This document shows, one piece after another, positions 59,460 through 64,000 of a DNA stretch of 64,000 nt. The position numbers and the translations under genes were made by a program. The notes under the pieces were generated by a model that was not told the DNA's origin, made no database searches, and was given only the letters and a program-made list of their open reading frames with translations. The DNA is taken from the NCBI RefSeq assembly GCF_014529535.1, contig NW_023503827.1, positions 910,846-974,845 on the forward strand, written 5' to 3'. The stretch comes from Bradysia coprophila (taxonomy: Eukaryota; Arthropoda; Insecta; Diptera; Sciaridae). Within the stretch, counting starts at the first letter, position 1. Each line of letters opens with the position of its first letter.

Positions 59460-62400
59460 TATAATACGTCTGTAGATGGAAATTGATAGAATTATACGTT
59501 AATGATGCATTAAAGATCCCATTTTTATCAAATCCTTCAGCATTTCGAACAACAAACTAAATTCATTTTATACAAATCTCCACTTGTTACATCTTCATAG
59601 ATCGTTCAAATGGTAATATCACCAAAAATTCATTACAAAGCATAACTTAGAAGCAGAAAACTTTTAAATTTTCAATTTCAAATCCTTTCGGAAAAAGATG
59701 ACACAATAAAATGCCAACGAATTATTTCTCAAAAGCTTCATAAAACTTTGACATTATTTTTTATTGGCATCGTAGTGTCTTGTAGCGTGCAGCGTATACG
59801 TTACTATATTATACAAGTTAAGATAAATGAAATCTTTTTCGACAGTATCACGTCTGTGTCGTATTGCTTTCAATAAAATTTAAATGCGCGAACGCAATAA
59901 AAAGTGACAGCTCAATACAATAAGTCTGTAACTTTTATGGTGTGTAAATAAGAAAAAAATACCAAACTTTTATATGAACTCACGAAAAAAGGATATTATG
60001 AACGGGGATATATGGTATTGTAGAAAAAGCATCTATTTTATCCCCGGTATATCTCATCTGGCACAAGTATGAACGCACATATTTCTATATACGTATATAA
60101 CTAAAACAGCCTTACATTTATTTGAATGGATTTGTATTTTATATTCTGAGCTGTACTTAGTTCATCGACTGTAAGAACGTTTATATTTTTCGTGCTGAAT
60201 AGTAGAGTTGAAGGAAAGAATTCCAAATATCCAACAGCGACACCAATAAAATATTTTTACTTTCACACGAAAATGTTTGAAAATTGGGTGCGGAAAAATG
60301 CACCCTTGGAAAAATATTAATTCAAGATTCAACAATGGGGGGTACGTTTCTATATGGAAGTGTGTGCTTGTGCTTGCTATATTATGGCGAATGAAATTGA
60401 TGGTTTTTATTTCAAGTAGCAACACACTGGAATTGTGTGGCTTTTTCTTGTGGTTTGTGTTTTTAATTTATAATTTGATTAAATAGTAGGTTTCACGAAG
60501 ATAAATTGGTTCACCACAGAAAATCGCAAGTTTAAAACTCGAGGAAATTTAATTGAAATTTTAGGCTTTAAAAAGTTAAAATATTTTTAAAGGGATTATC
60601 GAAATATTTTCATTTAACAACGAATGTAGACGATAGACGACATTCTGCGTGCATTCTCATGTGAAGGAGACGTTCTGGTTGTGCTTGGTTGTGATCCCTT
60701 AGTGGAACTTTATTATTTTTATTTTTCTGAAAGCTAGGGCACAATTTTACTGATCAAAGATCAAGAAAGAATATTCCGGTTCAAGTGTCTTGCTTTTGGA
60801 CAATTTTTCCTGCCCTTACTTGGGCGGGTGTTCAAGAAAAATCTGTCCATAGAAGCGTAAGACAAAATTTTGTGTGATGAATGTCTATTGTTCTGAAAAA
60901 AGTTAAGTCCGTTATGCAAATTACTGCAGATGAGTGGTTTAGAAAAGTGTTTCCGAGGAACAATTTCCACACCACTGTGCAACAACTTCATTAAATTCTC
61001 TATAGTAAACGAGTTAACAACAAAGTTCATGTTACAAGAATGCATTTAAAAATATTGCAAATAATTTTCAATTGATTGTCTGTCAACATCTTATCTGTTA
61101 TAAACTCATGTAACCTCCACAGCTGCGAAATTACCATTCGTTAAAACAATAATTTATTCGTCTTGTGTAAAGTCGATATATTAAAATGACTTATGCTCGA
61201 ATCCCAGTTATTTCAACATTTTTATTGCTACAGCGGCATGAATCAAATATGATGTTTTCTACTTGTTATCTATTACAGAAATGATCGGACGAAAAACGTT
61301 AATAATACGCTACGTTCAAAAACTTCAAGAGGTGAAATTTTTTTTCGTAATTTTTTTTGTTTTTTCGATTAAATGCAACTTAAATGCCAACTGAATTCAT
61401 TCAATATTATTGAACATTCATGCATAAAATCGAATGTAAATAATAAAAGAACTCTAACTCTTAAACCTTTAAATAAGCATGGAATATACGCTTGCTTCTA
61501 TGTAATTCGAACAGAAATAAATTGAACATCTGTGTGCAAAGAAATTTGCATAGAAAATACTTCGCGAAACATCTAAATACAATTGGTGTTTTACAATGGC
61601 CATAATTTGTACGTGTCTAGTGTTCATGTCACATGTTTTTATGTTAGTTGTGATAAATACCGGGAGCTTATTGTTTTTGCAGGAATACACATAAAACGGC
61701 TATGTATAGACACACCAGTGCATTGGCGCACAAATGAAAATGAATGTTTTATGACCGAAATGGATTTTATCGGAAAATGATTTCCTCTGTATTATGCCAA
61801 TAATTTCACATATTTACGAATTCATTGGTTTACATTTTGATATTCCCGTTTTTTTTTGTGTGTGTCCTGTTTTTCTGTTAAATAAATTATACCTTTGTGG
61901 AGAGGAATGAATCACATATCGGATCGTAAATTATGGAATTGGCATAAATGAAAATATCTATGCGCAGCACAACGTAAAAATCTATTTGCACAATGAACCA
62001 ATGGTAAATTTTGATGAAATTTCACATATTTCAAATGGCTTTGCGACAATAAGCTCAGGCCAGTTGAAAAATAATGCTATAAATTTCAGCTCAATTACAC
62101 ATCACCCAACCGCAGACAACCCACTGGTTGAAAACCACATTTATTTCCAATTACAGCCAGAAATAATAACAGTTTTCATTTCGAAAATATAAATGAGGCA
62201 GAAAATACAACAAACCAATTGGGACGATGATGGTGTGGTGTACCAACTTTTAGCATTCATATTTTATGTCCGTATTAACTGAGATATGCCATAAGAGTTA
62301 CGTTTTGAATGAAAGCTTCGTGCACAGGGATATGTATGCTTATTATACAGGAAAATATAAATGAAAATTCCGGAAAATGAAAGCTGAATATCAAATCACA

Positions 62401-64000
62401 TGCCTAATTAAAAGGGTTTTGAATAACACATATTTAAATTAACCCCAAAATTGTCGGTTTGGAATTACACACAGAGAATTGTCTATATGTGAAATGAATC
62501 CAACGTATCATACAATGTTTACCAACTTGAACAGATTATCGTTAATTCTGTGTGTGTATATTCTGAGAGATACTGAGCCTTGGGGTAATTATGGTTTACA
62601 GCGATTGATTTCAATCACAATCATCGTAAATGTTCATTAAAAATGTGATATGCGAAAATATCTAGTTACACATCGTTTTATGATGTAAAATCAAACAGAG
62701 ATTCTCGGTTTGTGTTTGAAGAACAATATTGATTTCAGGCCATATGATATTCATGACTGAATTGAGATCAAATGAATGGAAATGTTGATTTAACAGATCT
62801 TCAATGTAATGGAACTGACATGAGAGCGAAAGCCTCTAACGTGGGTAATTTATGCATTTTCTAATAGATTCTAGCTGTTTTCCTATAACTATTGGCTTGA
62901 GTGGAGTCAAAATGATATTATATGATTATATGGATGGCTCTGTTGTCTGTTATCGACAACTAAACAATCATTCGTAAAGGATAATGATATATGTAAATTG
63001 AGGAGGCCTATTTCAACTGAATGAAATCTTTGAAGAAATGAAATTTGCTCGGAAATGTTAAAAAAATCATTCAAAAATAATTAGCTGGCTTACCAAAATC
63101 AAAAACAACTAAAAATTTCGTAGGTTTTCAATATGTAGCCCTTAAAAGTCAATACGCAAAAAAAAGCCGTCTAGTAATTTTAGAGAATTACATTTCCGTT
63201 AAAATAGGTCCTGGTAAAATTTATTGCCCAACTAATGAAGAATAGATTCTACATAAATCTGTTGTCTAAACTTAGATCAAATAAATTCAAATCAATTAAA
63301 TACAGAAAGCCGTGCCTGTAATTACACTGCTGATGATCAGATATACTTTAATTACGTATTCATCAGAAGAATAAATTATTGAGATTGACGAACAAGAATT
63401 TTAGTCTTAATTGAGAATATCAAAAATTAAAATTTGTGGCGAATGTTGTCGGCCTTCTTCAGGTCCAATATAAACATAAAATGTCAGAGACGGAAAAGAG
63501 CAACGGTTTTCTTTAGATAATCGTAGATCTGATCTGAATATATGAGTTGTTTGGAAGAAGTTAAATTTGTCAACAGAGGCAAAAGCTCTGAATGTCAGTC
63601 CACGTGTGACTTGTGAAACCACATTAAAGTTTTCTGAACACACCACAAAGTGTCTTCATAAATTATTACTGTTGATGATCAATATTTTGGTCGGATGAAA
63701 TTTCAGCCTCGTTTTCAACCGTGAAATTTGATTTTTTTTTTAAACAAATGCAAGTCATACATTGAAGTTCCTTCTTCAGCATAGCCATTAATCTTCCGTT
63801 TTTTTTCTACATTTGAAATGAGGGTGCTTTTCATTGAAACTTTCGGTTTTCCCAAGTTTTTCCTTATTTTTTTCAACTATTTTATAATATTAAACGTACG
63901 AATTTTATGTGAGATGAATACTTAATACGTTTAATATATCTGACAAAATGATAAATGGACATGATGGCATCACAACTTTTAATAGCACACATTTTTTTGA
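59460..64000. other. AT-rich tract to the window end
   Basis: No supported gene, apart from a possible 53-nt exon at 61279-61331 (acceptor TATTACAG, donor GTGAAA; open in the frame of the preceding candidate exon). Two further TTTCAG acceptors at 62740 and 63706 precede short open stretches but cannot be judged. Other ORFs look spurious. Confidence 0.3.

Noticed and set aside
1-64000. CRISPR array, operon or phage-like system
   Set aside because: There are no regularly spaced repeats, no clustered same-strand prokaryotic genes and no Shine-Dalgarno pattern; all genes have animal-type introns or poly(A) signals.

Overview
This is AT-rich, gene-sparse eukaryotic DNA. The genes have short GT-AG introns (mostly 50 to 80 bp), AATAAA poly(A) signals and clear animal proteins. 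Insect-type orthologues (a Rcd5/MCRS1 protein, a fear-of-intimacy-like zinc transporter, a V-ATPase a subunit, a Tctex1 dynein light chain, a MATH/BTB-type protein) and fly-like architecture point to a dipteran, possibly a nematoceran such as a fungus gnat. The order is inferred from family resemblance only.

Layout. 0-3 kb: a tRNA-like SINE remnant, a small fold-back element and a complete six-exon Rcd5/MCRS1 gene (+), followed by a tandem fold-back repeat. 3-12.9 kb: gene-poor, with a PIF-like MITE and palindromes. 12.9-15.6 kb: a complete seven-exon LIV-1 zinc transporter (+). 18.5-19.6 kb: a BTB gene (-) with one apparent frameshift. 22.7-25 kb: a 580-residue secreted protein of unknown function (-) with a 5' non-coding exon. 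25.7-26.4 kb: a three-exon Tctex1 dynein light chain (-). 27.4-27.7 kb: a broken copy of part of a V-ATPase exon between two diverged direct repeats. 28.2-31.3 kb: the V-ATPase a-subunit gene (+), with one apparent extra base. 36.0-37.5 kb: an intronless F-box/LRR-like gene (+). 37.5-58 kb: no convincing host gene, but many transposon remains: a hammerhead-ribozyme-like core of Penelope type, a decayed hAT transposase, a DUF4780-like ORF whose leader is split by a 1.7-kb hAT element with a perfect 8-bp target duplication, and a MITE rich in AGGT/ACCT motifs. 58-61.4 kb: phase-compatible candidate exons of an unrecognised gene that may continue past the window.

The host genes are unrelated housekeeping or developmental genes and do not form a pathway. 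The transporter and the V-ATPase both act in membrane ion handling, but nothing here shows co-regulation. Three otherwise intact reading frames (BTB, V-ATPase, DUF4780-like) each need a one-base correction. That suggests consensus indel errors in the assembly at least as much as real gene decay. No CRISPR, operon or prokaryotic feature is present, and I found no clear new defence-type or biochemical system. The most unusual items are the hammerhead-like core with a compensatory core pair, the V-ATPase fragment, the nested hAT insertion and the unrecognised split gene.
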